Of a stretch of 41,644 bases of DNA, positions 35,626-41,597 are shown one piece after another (position 1 is the stretch's first letter; every line of letters starts with the position of its first letter). The stretch covers positions 1-41,644 of the forward strand of contig JAEZQR010000128.1 of NCBI GenBank assembly GCA_023413015.1, in the 5' to 3' direction. Source of the DNA: Pseudomonadota bacterium. Lineage in GTDB: Bacteria > Pseudomonadota > Alphaproteobacteria > Sphingomonadales > Sphingomonadaceae. Below the pieces are notes generated by a model. The model searched no databases, was not told the DNA's origin, and worked only from the letters and a program-made list of their open reading frames with translations. The position numbers and the translations under genes are program-made.

Positions 35626-36771
35626 ATGGGCGACGAGATCGAAGCCATGGGGACGCTGGCGACGGCAGGCGCCGTCGCGCACGCGATCGACCATGAACGC
35701 GGGCGGCACGGCGAGGCGCACGGGACCTGCCTCAACTGCGACGCGCCGCTCGACGGCCGCTTCTGCCGCGAATGCGGCCAGCCGGCGCACCTCCACCGCT
35801 CGCTCGGCCATGTCGCCGAGGAGTTCGTGCACGGTCTCCTCCATGTCGATACCAAGGCGTGGCGCACACTGCCGATGCTCGCCTTCCGGCCCGGCCGGCT
35901 GACGCGCGAATATGTCCACGGCAAGCGTGCGCGCTACATCGCGCCCTTCGCGCTGTTCCTGTTCACCGTCTTCATCATGTACTTCGTGTTCGCCATGATC
36001 GGCGGCCCGCACTTCGGCGAAGACTTCGCCGATCAGAGCACACGGGCGGAAAGGATCGCCGATGCGCGACAGGAGCTGGCCGATGCACGGGCGGAGCTTC
36101 GCAAGTCGCAGGCCGATCTCGCCGCGGCGAAGCAGAACCCCGACAGCGACGCCGGCGACATCGGTAGCCTGAACGGCGAAGTGACGGCCGCCCAAGCGGC
36201 CGTCATCGTCGCGCAGGGCGCGCTGCAGCGCGCCGAGGCGCAGCCGGCGGACAAGCCCGTCGTCCGCAAGACTTACAAGACCTGGCAGGAAGGGCTCAGA
36301 GCCGCCGTCGAAAGCGGCGATCTCAACGTCGATCTCGGTAATGCCGAGCTGAACGCCCGCGCGCGCAAGGCGCTGCTCAATCCGGACTTCACGCTCTACA
36401 AGGTGCAACAGAAAGCCTATAAGCTCAGCTTCCTGCTGGTACCGCTGTCGCTGCCGTTCCTGTGGCTGCTCTTCCCCTTCCGGCGCAGCGTCAATCTCTA
36501 CGACCACGCCGTCTTCGCGCTCTACTCGCTGTCGTTCATGTCGCTGCTGTTCGTCGCGATGACCCTATTGTCGAAGGCGGGCAGTTGGGGCGAGCAGCTC
36601 GCCGGGCTGCTGTTCTTCGTCCCACCGGTCCACATGTACGCGCAGCTCAAGGGCGCCTACTCGCTCGGCTGGCTCGGTGCGGCGTGGCGCACCTTCTGGC
36701 TGCTGGCCTTCGCCACCATCGTGCTGTCGCTCTACGTCGTCTTCATTGTGTTTTTGGGCATGGTGGACTAG
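35626..36771 (+). CDS. DUF3667 membrane protein with zinc ribbon and coiled-coil
   Basis: A 381-residue membrane protein. A zinc ribbon (CLNCDAPLDGRFCRECG, Cys35/38/47/50) is followed by the DUF3667 block LLHVDTKAWRTLPMLAFRPG and REYVHGKRARYIAPFALFL, then TM1 (about 105-124). A heptad-like helix (about 139-206, alternating AERIADARQELADARAEL and similar) probably forms a coiled coil, and four more transmembrane helices lie near 266-284, 294-316, 323-339 and 357-379. The start ATG 35626 has GAGGGGG upstream. The function of DUF3667 is unknown; the zinc ribbon faces the cytosol if the N-terminus is inside. The coiled coil sits between TM1 and TM2. Confidence 0.88.
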   Translation: MGDEIEAMGTLATAGAVAHAIDHERGRHGEAHGTCLNCDAPLDGRFCRECGQPAHLHRSLGHVAEEFVHGLLHVDTKAWRTLPMLAFRPGRLTREYVHGKRARYIAPFALFLFTVFIMYFVFAMIGGPHFGEDFADQSTRAERIADARQELADARAELRKSQADLAAAKQNPDSDAGDIGSLNGEVTAAQAAVIVAQGALQRAEAQPADKPVVRKTYKTWQEGLRAAVESGDLNVDLGNAELNARARKALLNPDFTLYKVQQKAYKLSFLLVPLSLPFLWLLFPFRRSVNLYDHAVFALYSLSFMSLLFVAMTLLSKAGSWGEQLAGLLFFVPPVHMYAQLKGAYSLGWLGAAWRTFWLLAFATIVLSLYVVFIVFLGMVD

Positions 36772-36825
36772 GGGCCGCATTGTAAGCCCGGGGGGGATGC
36801 GCTATGTAGGGCGCGTCTTCCTCTC

Positions 36826-36876
36826 GCCCCGGCTACGTGGTCCGCCATGTTCCGGGGCGCTCTATTTCCGGGGCGC
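36826..36876. repeat. Direct and inverted repeats upstream of purC
   Basis: TTCCGGGGCGC occurs twice in direct orientation, 16 bases apart (36850-36860 and 36866-36876). GCCCCGG (36826-36832) pairs with CCGGGGC (36852-36858) over a 19-base loop. They fill the 146-base spacer before purC. They may be an operator or a leader structure; no known motif is matched. Confidence 0.4.
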
Positions 36877-36917
36877 GATGAACCGCTGCCCCACGGCCAC
36901 GGAGGCTCGTTATTCCC

Positions 36918-37697
36918 ATGTCCCGCCGCCGCCAGATCTACGAAGGCAAGGCCAAAATCCTCTACGAGGGTCCGGAGCCCGGCACGCTGATCCAGTATTT
37001 CAAGGACGATGCGACCGCCTTCAACGCGCAGAAGAAGGGCACGATCTCCGGTAAGGGCGTGCTCAACAACCGCATTTCCGAGCATTTGTTCACGCTGCTC
37101 GGCCATATCGGCGTGCCGACGCACTTCATCCGCCGGCTGAACATGCGCGAGCAGCTCGTCCGTCAGGTCGAGATCGTGCCGATCGAGGTCGTCGTGCGCA
37201 ACGTCGTCGCCGGCTCGCTGTCGAAGCGACTCGGCGTCGAAGAGGGCACGCCGCTCCCGCGCACGATCATCGAATATTATCTGAAGGACGACGCGCTCGG
37301 CGACCCGATGGTCACCGACGAGCATATCGCCGCCTTCGGCTGGGCCAGCCAGGACGAGATGCACGACATCGCGGACCTCGCGATCCGCATCAACGACTTC
37401 CTGTCGGGCCTGTTCGCCGGGATCGGCATCAAGCTCGTCGACTTCAAGCTCGAGTTCGGCCGCCTGTGGGACGGCGACTTCAGCCGGATCATCCTCGCCG
37501 ACGAGATCAGCCCCGACGGCTGCCGCCTGTGGGACATGGCCTCGGGCGAGAAGCTCGACAAGGACCGCTTCCGCCGCGACCTCGGCGGCGAGGTCGAAGC
37601 CTATCAGGAAGTCGCCCGTCGCTTAGGGTTGCTGCCCGAAGGCAATGTCTCGACGGTCCTCGACCTCGAAACGCACCGCAAGGCGCGCGGCAAGTAA
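36918..37697 (+). CDS. purC: Phosphoribosylaminoimidazole-succinocarboxamide synthase (SAICAR synthetase)
   Basis: Joins CAIR and aspartate with ATP to give SAICAR in purine synthesis. The 259 residues (family about 235-260) show YEGKAKILYEGPEPGTLIQYF, KDDATAFNAQKKGTISGKG, NRISEHLFTLLGHIGVPTHF, EVVVRNVVAGSLSKRLG and the C-terminal DEISPDGCRLWDMASGEK. GGAGG lies 12 bases before the ATG, a long spacing. It is a single gene followed by the 69-nt palindromic repeat. Another purine gene (purT) is in the window but not adjacent. Confidence 0.97.
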   Translation: MSRRRQIYEGKAKILYEGPEPGTLIQYFKDDATAFNAQKKGTISGKGVLNNRISEHLFTLLGHIGVPTHFIRRLNMREQLVRQVEIVPIEVVVRNVVAGSLSKRLGVEEGTPLPRTIIEYYLKDDALGDPMVTDEHIAAFGWASQDEMHDIADLAIRINDFLSGLFAGIGIKLVDFKLEFGRLWDGDFSRIILADEISPDGCRLWDMASGEKLDKDRFRRDLGGEVEAYQEVARRLGLLPEGNVSTVLDLETHRKARGK

Positions 37698-37721
37698 GCC
37701 GCAAAACCTTACTCGCTTAAT

Positions 37722-37790
37722 CGTCATCCCGGCGAAGGCCGGGACCCAGATGAACCGTTATCCTGGGTCCCGGCCTTCGCCGGGATGACG
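37722..37790. repeat. 69-nt palindromic repeat, second copy
   Basis: Arms 37722-37749 and 37763-37790 are perfect reverse complements of 28 bases, with a 13-base loop, exactly the dimensions of the element at 3435-3503. Compared with that copy, several arm bases differ (about 5 of 28, for example CCCGGCGAAGGCC against the CGCGAAAGC core), yet pairing stays perfect because both arms changed together. It lies between the convergent stops of purC (24 bases away) and ccmG (3 bases away) and could end transcription in both directions. Confidence 0.9.
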
Positions 37791-37793
37791 CGT

Positions 37794-38327
37794 TTAGGGT
37801 CGGTGCGCCTTCCCGATCCGCTCCAATAGTTCGGGCAAATCCTCCCGCCGCACGTCGCCGACGTGCCGGTAGCGGATGACGCCGTTGCCATCGATCACAT
37901 AGGTCTCGGGCAGGCCGCTCGCCCCGAACGCGCGGCGCAGGTCGCCCTTCGGGTCCAGGCCGATCCGCCGGAACGGATCGCCGTGCCGCTTCAGGAACGC
38001 CTGCACCTTCGCCGGCTCGTCGCGCAGCGCGATGGCGTGGATCACCACACCTCGATCCGCGAGCGCTTTGAGCTGCGGCGCCTCCGCCGCGCACGGCAGG
38101 CACCAGGAGGCGAAGAGGTTGACCAGCGTCACCGTCCCCTGCCGCAGGTCGCGGCTCGACAGGCCGGGGTGCGCCGCATCGAGGCCGGGAAGATCGAACG
38201 TCGGCACCGGCTTGTCGATCATCGGCGATGGCGCCTGTCGCGGACCGGCCGGCTCGCGGGCCCAGATCGCGATCAACAGCGCAGCGAGCAGCGCAAGCGG
38301 CGCCAGCAGGACGAAACGACGTAGCAT
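37794..38327 (-). CDS. ccmG: Thiol:disulfide interchange protein of cytochrome c maturation (DsbE/CcmG)
   Basis: A 177-residue thioredoxin-fold protein anchored by an N-terminal helix (about 5-23, RRFVLLAPLALLAALLIAIW). The active site is CLPC (Cys76, Cys79) in LFASWCLPCAAEAP, followed by GVVIHAIALRDEPAKVQAFL and the cis-proline region SGLPETYVIDGNGVI (YVIDxxGxI). It reduces the heme-binding cysteines of apocytochrome c in the periplasm. It starts 11 bases after the ccmE stop, where ccmF would be expected. Last gene of ccmA-E-G here. Ends 3 bases from the palindromic repeat. Confidence 0.94.
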   Translation of the reverse strand: MLRRFVLLAPLALLAALLIAIWAREPAGPRQAPSPMIDKPVPTFDLPGLDAAHPGLSSRDLRQGTVTLVNLFASWCLPCAAEAPQLKALADRGVVIHAIALRDEPAKVQAFLKRHGDPFRRIGLDPKGDLRRAFGASGLPETYVIDGNGVIRYRHVGDVRREDLPELLERIGKAHRP

Positions 38328-38338
38328 CCCGAGGCCGC

Positions 38339-38764
38339 CTACTCGATGGTCTCGACCTTGTGCAGCGAGCCCGCGACCTCGGGCGGCATGTATTTCTCGT
38401 CGTGCTTGGCGAGCACGGTATCGGCGACGAAGGTGCCGCGCGCGTTGAAATGGCCTTCGGCGATCACGCCCTGCCCCTCGCGGAACAGGTCGGGGACGAG
38501 GCCGGTGTAGCTCACCGGCATCGACTGCGCGTTGTCGGTGACGCGGAAGGCGATCGTGGCGCCGTTCTTGACTACCGATCCCGGCTCGACGAGCCCGCCC
38601 AGCCGGATCGCCTGCCCCGCTGGCACGCCCTTCGCCGCCGCGTCGCTCGGCGAATAGAAATAGGTCGCGGTCTCACCCAGCGCCGAGACGGCGATGCCGC
38701 CGGCAGCCCCGAGCGCGCCGAGTGCGGCGACCACCAGGATGAGACGCTGCTGCTTCGGCTTCAT
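38339..38764 (-). CDS. ccmE: Cytochrome c maturation heme chaperone CcmE
   Basis: A 141-residue membrane-anchored OB-fold protein that holds heme covalently before transfer to apocytochrome c. It has an N-terminal anchor (about 7-28), GQAIRLGGLVEPGSV, IAFRVTDNAQSMPVSYTG, and the heme-binding motif HDEKY (His121, Tyr125) in VLAKHDEKYMPPEV. It overlaps ccmD by 4 bases (ATGA). The next gene downstream is ccmG; its usual partner ccmF is missing at this place. Confidence 0.96.
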   Translation of the reverse strand: MKPKQQRLILVVAALGALGAAGGIAVSALGETATYFYSPSDAAAKGVPAGQAIRLGGLVEPGSVVKNGATIAFRVTDNAQSMPVSYTGLVPDLFREGQGVIAEGHFNARGTFVADTVLAKHDEKYMPPEVAGSLHKVETIE

Positions 38765-38898
38765 CGACGACGCTCCCTGCGCAAGGCTTCGGCCCGGCCC
38801 TCGGCGCGGCGCATCGCGACGAAGCTCGCGGCCATCATCCCGAGCACGCCGCCCAGCGTGATCGCGTAGCTCGCGACGATGAATGTCGTATGTTCCAT
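38761..38898 (-). CDS. ccmD: Heme exporter protein CcmD
   Basis: A 45-residue single-span protein, MEHTTFIVASYAITLGGVLG in front of a charged tail (AMRRAEGRAEALRRERRR). It stabilises CcmE release in the CcmABCDE complex. Family features are one transmembrane helix (about 6-28) and a positive C-terminus, 45-60 residues. The ATG overlaps the ccmC stop in TGATG (1 base) and its own stop overlaps ccmE by 4 bases. The longer frame upstream is rejected because it lies inside ccmC. Confidence 0.9.
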   Translation of the reverse strand: MEHTTFIVASYAITLGGVLGMMAASFVAMRRAEGRAEALRRERRR

Positions 38899-39620
38899 CA
38901 ACCGTGCGCTCCTGCCAGCCGCGCCGCGCGTGCCGCGATCACCTGTCCCGCCAGCGCCGTACGCATCCGCATCAGCACGGTGGCGGCGAAGATCAGCTGG
39001 AAGCCCAGCGCCGAGATCAGCAGCGGCCACAGCATGTCGGGGTGGATCGACGAGCCCGACAGCCGGATGCTTGCCGGCTGGTGCAACGTGTTCCACCATT
39101 CGACCGAGAATTTGATGATCGGCAGGTTCACTAGCCCCACCAGCGCGAGGATCGCCGCCGCGCGGGCGCCGCGCTCGCGGTCGTCATAGGCGTTCGCGAG
39201 CGCGATGTAGCCGAGGTAGAGGAACAGCAGCACCAGCATCGAGGTCAGCCGCGCGTCCCACACCCAGTAGGTGCCCCATGTCGGCCGCCCCCACAGCGAG
39301 CCCGTGATCAGGCAGACGGCGGCGAACACCGCGCCCACCGGTGCTGCCGCGCGCGCCGCGACGTCGGCCAGCGGATGCCGCCAGATCAGCGAGGTCGCGC
39401 CGGCGAGGCCGAGGAACAGATAGCCCGCCATCGACAGCCACGCGGCCGGCACGTGGACGTACATGATCCGTACCGACTCGCCCTGCAGATAGTCGGGCGG
39501 GCTGTCGAACAGCCCCAGCCCCAGCCCGACCGCCAGCAGCGCGAGCCCGAGGAGCGCCGTGATCGGCGTCGCGACGCGCGCGATGCGCAGGAAGCGGGCA
39601 GGATTGGCGAAACGGTGCAT
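38898..39620 (-). CDS. ccmC: Heme exporter/handling protein CcmC
   Basis: A 240-residue protein with six transmembrane helices of the HemeHandling family; it loads heme onto CcmE. The WWD signature is in WGRPTWGTYWVWDARLTS (110-127), and the heme-ligand histidines are His56 (MYVHVPAAW) and His180 (WNTLHQPASI). Standard size. It starts after a 102-base gap from ccmB that holds an FNR/FixK-like box (39681-39694), so ccmC-D-E-G probably have their own oxygen-regulated promoter. Confidence 0.96.
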   Translation of the reverse strand: MHRFANPARFLRIARVATPITALLGLALLAVGLGLGLFDSPPDYLQGESVRIMYVHVPAAWLSMAGYLFLGLAGATSLIWRHPLADVAARAAAPVGAVFAAVCLITGSLWGRPTWGTYWVWDARLTSMLVLLFLYLGYIALANAYDDRERGARAAAILALVGLVNLPIIKFSVEWWNTLHQPASIRLSGSSIHPDMLWPLLISALGFQLIFAATVLMRMRTALAGQVIAARAARLAGAHG

Positions 39621-39680
39621 TCAGGCGTTATCCGATCTTCAGTTACCCGTCACAAATCGCTGCTGATCGCGGCAAAAGCC

Positions 39681-39694
39681 ATGATCCAGATCAA
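39681..39694 (-). promoter_or_regulatory. FNR/FixK-like box upstream of ccmC
   Basis: On the minus strand the sequence reads TTGATCTGGATCAT, matching 9 of the 10 defined bases of the FNR/FixK consensus TTGAT-N4-ATCAA. Its centre is about 67 bases before the ccmC ATG, in the ccmB-ccmC gap. If class II spacing applies (box centred at -41.5), transcription would start near 39646 with a 26-base leader. Cytochrome c maturation is a plausible FnrL/FixK target. Confidence 0.55.
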
Positions 39695-39722
39695 CCTCTA
39701 GGCCGGCGCGCTCGCACTAGCA

Positions 39723-40373
39723 TCATTCGAGCGCGGCGCGCAGCGCGGCACCTGCGGCGAAAGGGCTCAGCGCCACGAGGAACAGGCTCGAAGCCGCCAG
39801 CAGCTTGAGCGCCCCCGCCGCGGTCGGCCCCTCGCCCATCGCGCCGGCACCGAAGATGAGGACAGGCAGCGCCAGCGGCAAGACCAGCAGCCCCGCGAGC
39901 GCGCCTGCACCACGCAGGCCCGCCGTCAGCGCGGCCGCCACGACGCCCAGCGCCGCGAGCGCCGGCGTGCCGACCGCCAGCCCGGTCAGCAGCAGCGGCA
40001 GCAGATCGCCCGGCAGGTTGAGCAGCGCGGCCGCCACCGGCACGGTCAGCAGCAGCAGCGGCCCGAACGCCAGCCAGTGGCTGACGATACGCGCGACCGC
40101 CACCGTCTCGAACGCGATCCCGCGCGTCGCGAGCTGGTCGAGCGTGCCGTCGACGCGATCGGGCTCGAACAGCGTGTCGATCGGCATCAGCGCGGCGAGC
40201 AGGGCCGCCACCCACATGATCCCGCCGGCGATCCGCGCCAGCAGCTTCGGTTCGGGACCGACGGCGAACGGGAACAGGCTCGCCACCAGCACGAAGAACA
40301 GCAGCGGCAGCGCCACGCCGCCCCAGCGGTTGAAGCGCAACGCCAGATCGCGGACGATCAGGGTGCCGATCAA
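39723..40373 (-). CDS. ccmB: Heme exporter protein CcmB
   Basis: A 216-residue membrane protein with about six transmembrane helices, the permease partner of CcmA (family about 215-220). The start must be the TTG at 40373, giving (M)IGTLIVRDLALRFNRWGG; it overlaps the ccmA stop by 4 bases (TTGA). Conserved blocks include PLLFFVLVASLFPFAVGPEP, IMWVAALLAALMPIDTLFEPD and DGTLDQLATRGIAFETVAVA. Longer frames upstream lie inside ccmA. The TTG start is unusual among the genes here, the others seen being ATG or GTG. Confidence 0.92.
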   Translation of the reverse strand: MIGTLIVRDLALRFNRWGGVALPLLFFVLVASLFPFAVGPEPKLLARIAGGIMWVAALLAALMPIDTLFEPDRVDGTLDQLATRGIAFETVAVARIVSHWLAFGPLLLLTVPVAAALLNLPGDLLPLLLTGLAVGTPALAALGVVAAALTAGLRGAGALAGLLVLPLALPVLIFGAGAMGEGPTAAGALKLLAASSLFLVALSPFAAGAALRAALE

Positions 40374-40960
40374 GACAGACGCTCCAGCATCAGGACGTCC
40401 GCATCGTCGATGCCGAGCGGCACGTGCGTCGCCGCCACGATCAGCCCGCCCTGCGCCCGATGGTCGGCGCAGGCGGCGGCCAGCCGGTCGATGCTCGCCA
40501 TATCCAGTCCGACGCTCGGCTCGTCGAGCAGCCACAGTTCCGCGCCGCTGGCCCAGGTCCGTGCGAGCGCCGCGCGCCGCTTCTGGCCCGAGGACAGCAC
40601 CCGCGTCGGCAGATCGGCAAGCGGTGCGAGGTCGAACCGCGCCAGTGCTTCATCCACCCGCCCGGCCGCGCCGTCCAGCCGCGCCCAGAAACGCAGCTCG
40701 TCACCCAGCGTCCGGTCGAGCTTCAGCACATTGTCGTGCCCCAGATAGGCGGTGCGGAACGGATTGCTGAGCCGGCCCGCGGCCGGCGGCAGCAGCCCGG
40801 CGAGCAGGCGCAGCAAGCTCGACTTGCCCGCCCCGTTCGGCCCGCGCACCAGCAGCGCCCCGCCCCGCGTCACCTGTAATGCCACGTCCTCGAAGATCAG
40901 CCGCCCGCCGCGCATACAAGCGAGGCCGGTCGAGTCGAGCCGGGGGGCGGGCTGGTCCAT
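40370..40960 (-). CDS. ccmA: Heme exporter ATP-binding protein CcmA
   Basis: A 196-residue ABC ATPase of the CcmAB complex, which releases holo-CcmE from CcmCD. Walker A is GPNGAGKSS (40-48), the signature LSSGQ (122-126), Walker B LWLLDEPSVGLD (142-153), then the H-loop AATHVPLG. Standard size for CcmA. First gene of the minus-strand ccm cluster. Upstream lies the 332-base gene-free region 40961-41292. Confidence 0.96.
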   Translation of the reverse strand: MDQPAPRLDSTGLACMRGGRLIFEDVALQVTRGGALLVRGPNGAGKSSLLRLLAGLLPPAAGRLSNPFRTAYLGHDNVLKLDRTLGDELRFWARLDGAAGRVDEALARFDLAPLADLPTRVLSSGQKRRAALARTWASGAELWLLDEPSVGLDMASIDRLAAACADHRAQGGLIVAATHVPLGIDDADVLMLERLS

Positions 40961-41041
40961 GATCTGCCTATAGCGTGGGTCCGTCGCCGGAATCGAGGCC
41001 GACAGGCATCACACCCTTAAAGCGCGACCGCCTCACAGAAA

Positions 41042-41049
41042 TTAACCAT
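41042..41049 (+). promoter_or_regulatory. CtrA-like half-site in AT-rich block
   Basis: TTAACCAT, the alphaproteobacterial CtrA half-site, lies at the start of an unusually AT-rich block (about 41036-41095) for this GC-rich DNA. A second TTAA follows 9 bases later rather than the 7 of a full CtrA box. A TATAGC at 41087-41092 could be a -10 element for rightward transcription. The factor and the target gene are inferred. Confidence 0.4.
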
Positions 41050-41094
41050 TTCAATTAAATATTTCCGTTATCCAATTGCTTCTTGCTATAGCTC

Positions 41095-41232
41095 GCCCAC
41101 CGGCCTCCCGGCCACCCGCCCGTCTCTCGGCAACGAGCATGGGCACCGCCGGCAAGCCGTTACCTGCGGGGGCACCGCGAGAGCCGCGACAGGGCTTGGG
41201 GCAAGGGGACGGCATGCCGTCCCCTTGTTGCG
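41095..41232 (+). ncRNA. Candidate small RNA or leader ending in a palindromic hairpin
   Basis: The 332-base gap 40961-41292 contains no convincing gene. A transcript from the AT-rich block would end at 41202-41227, a perfect 26-base palindrome (stem CAAGGGGACGG, loop CATG) followed by TTG. This would make a roughly 140-base RNA or an attenuated leader of the next gene. No RNA family is recognised. The palindrome terminates equally well on the other strand, in front of nothing obvious. Confidence 0.3.
41202..41227. terminator. Perfect 26-base palindrome, terminator-like
   Basis: The bases 41202-41227 equal their own reverse complement (CAAGGGGACGG-CATG-CCGTCCCCTTG). On the plus strand only a short T-run follows (TTGTTG). 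It is either a terminator or attenuator 65 bases before the next gene, or a dyad for a protein dimer. Confidence 0.55.
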
Positions 41233-41236
41233 ATGG

Positions 41237-41287
41237 GGAACCGACACACCGCCTCCTCGGTTTTCGATGATCCGTCATCAAAGGAGG
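41237..41287 (+). promoter_or_regulatory. EcfG-like promoter and/or Shine-Dalgarno-sequestering hairpin
   Basis: GGAAC (41237-41241) is followed after 16 bases by CGGTT, near the general stress EcfG consensus GGAAC-N16/17-CGTT (one base off). In the same stretch CCTCC (41252-41256) can pair with GGAGG (41283-41287) of the ribosome site, with TTT/AAA and GATGA/TCATC (loop TCCG) pairs inside. The two readings conflict, because an EcfG start would fall inside the hairpin. Confidence 0.4.
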
Positions 41288-41292
41288 TGAAG

Positions 41293-41586
41293 ATGACCCG
41301 GATCAAGATCGGCGCTGCCGCCGTGGCCGCGGCCCTGATGGTCGCCGCACCGGCGCATGCCGGCGATACGAAGAAGGTTCTCAAGAGCGGCGCGATCGGC
41401 GCAGCGATTGGCGCCGGCACCGGTGCGGTTATCCCCGGTCTCAGCGTCGGCGAAGGCGCGCTCATCGGCGGGGCCGGCGGCGCGGTGATCGGCGCGCTCG
41501 ACAAGGACCACAAATATTATCGCGACGCGCAGGGCCGCCGCTACTACGTCGATAAGCAAGGCCGCCGCCGCTACGTCCGCGGCTGA
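41293..41586 (+). CDS. Small secreted glycine-zipper protein with C-terminal YY-x-D-x-QGRR repeats
   Basis: A 97-residue protein from ATG 41293 with an ideal AAGGAGG site 5 bases upstream. The signal peptide is 1 to about 23 (ending APAHA). A glycine zipper (about 34-68; AIGAAIGAGTGAVIPG, GALIGGAGGAVIGAL) is followed by two tandem copies of a Tyr/Arg motif (YYRDAQGRR, YYVDKQGRR, then RYV). It is likely an envelope-associated small protein; function unknown. Similar blocks occur in reverse order in the protein encoded at 31346-31831. It is the last gene in the window. Confidence 0.85.
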   Translation: MTRIKIGAAAVAAALMVAAPAHAGDTKKVLKSGAIGAAIGAGTGAVIPGLSVGEGALIGGAGGAVIGALDKDHKYYRDAQGRRYYVDKQGRRRYVRG

Positions 41587-41597
41587 CGGATTATGAA

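Noticed and set aside
36677..37054. Frame crossing the purC upstream region as a leader gene
   Set aside because: It runs out of frame through the ends of the DUF3667 gene and purC, with Pro/Arg-rich shadow composition.
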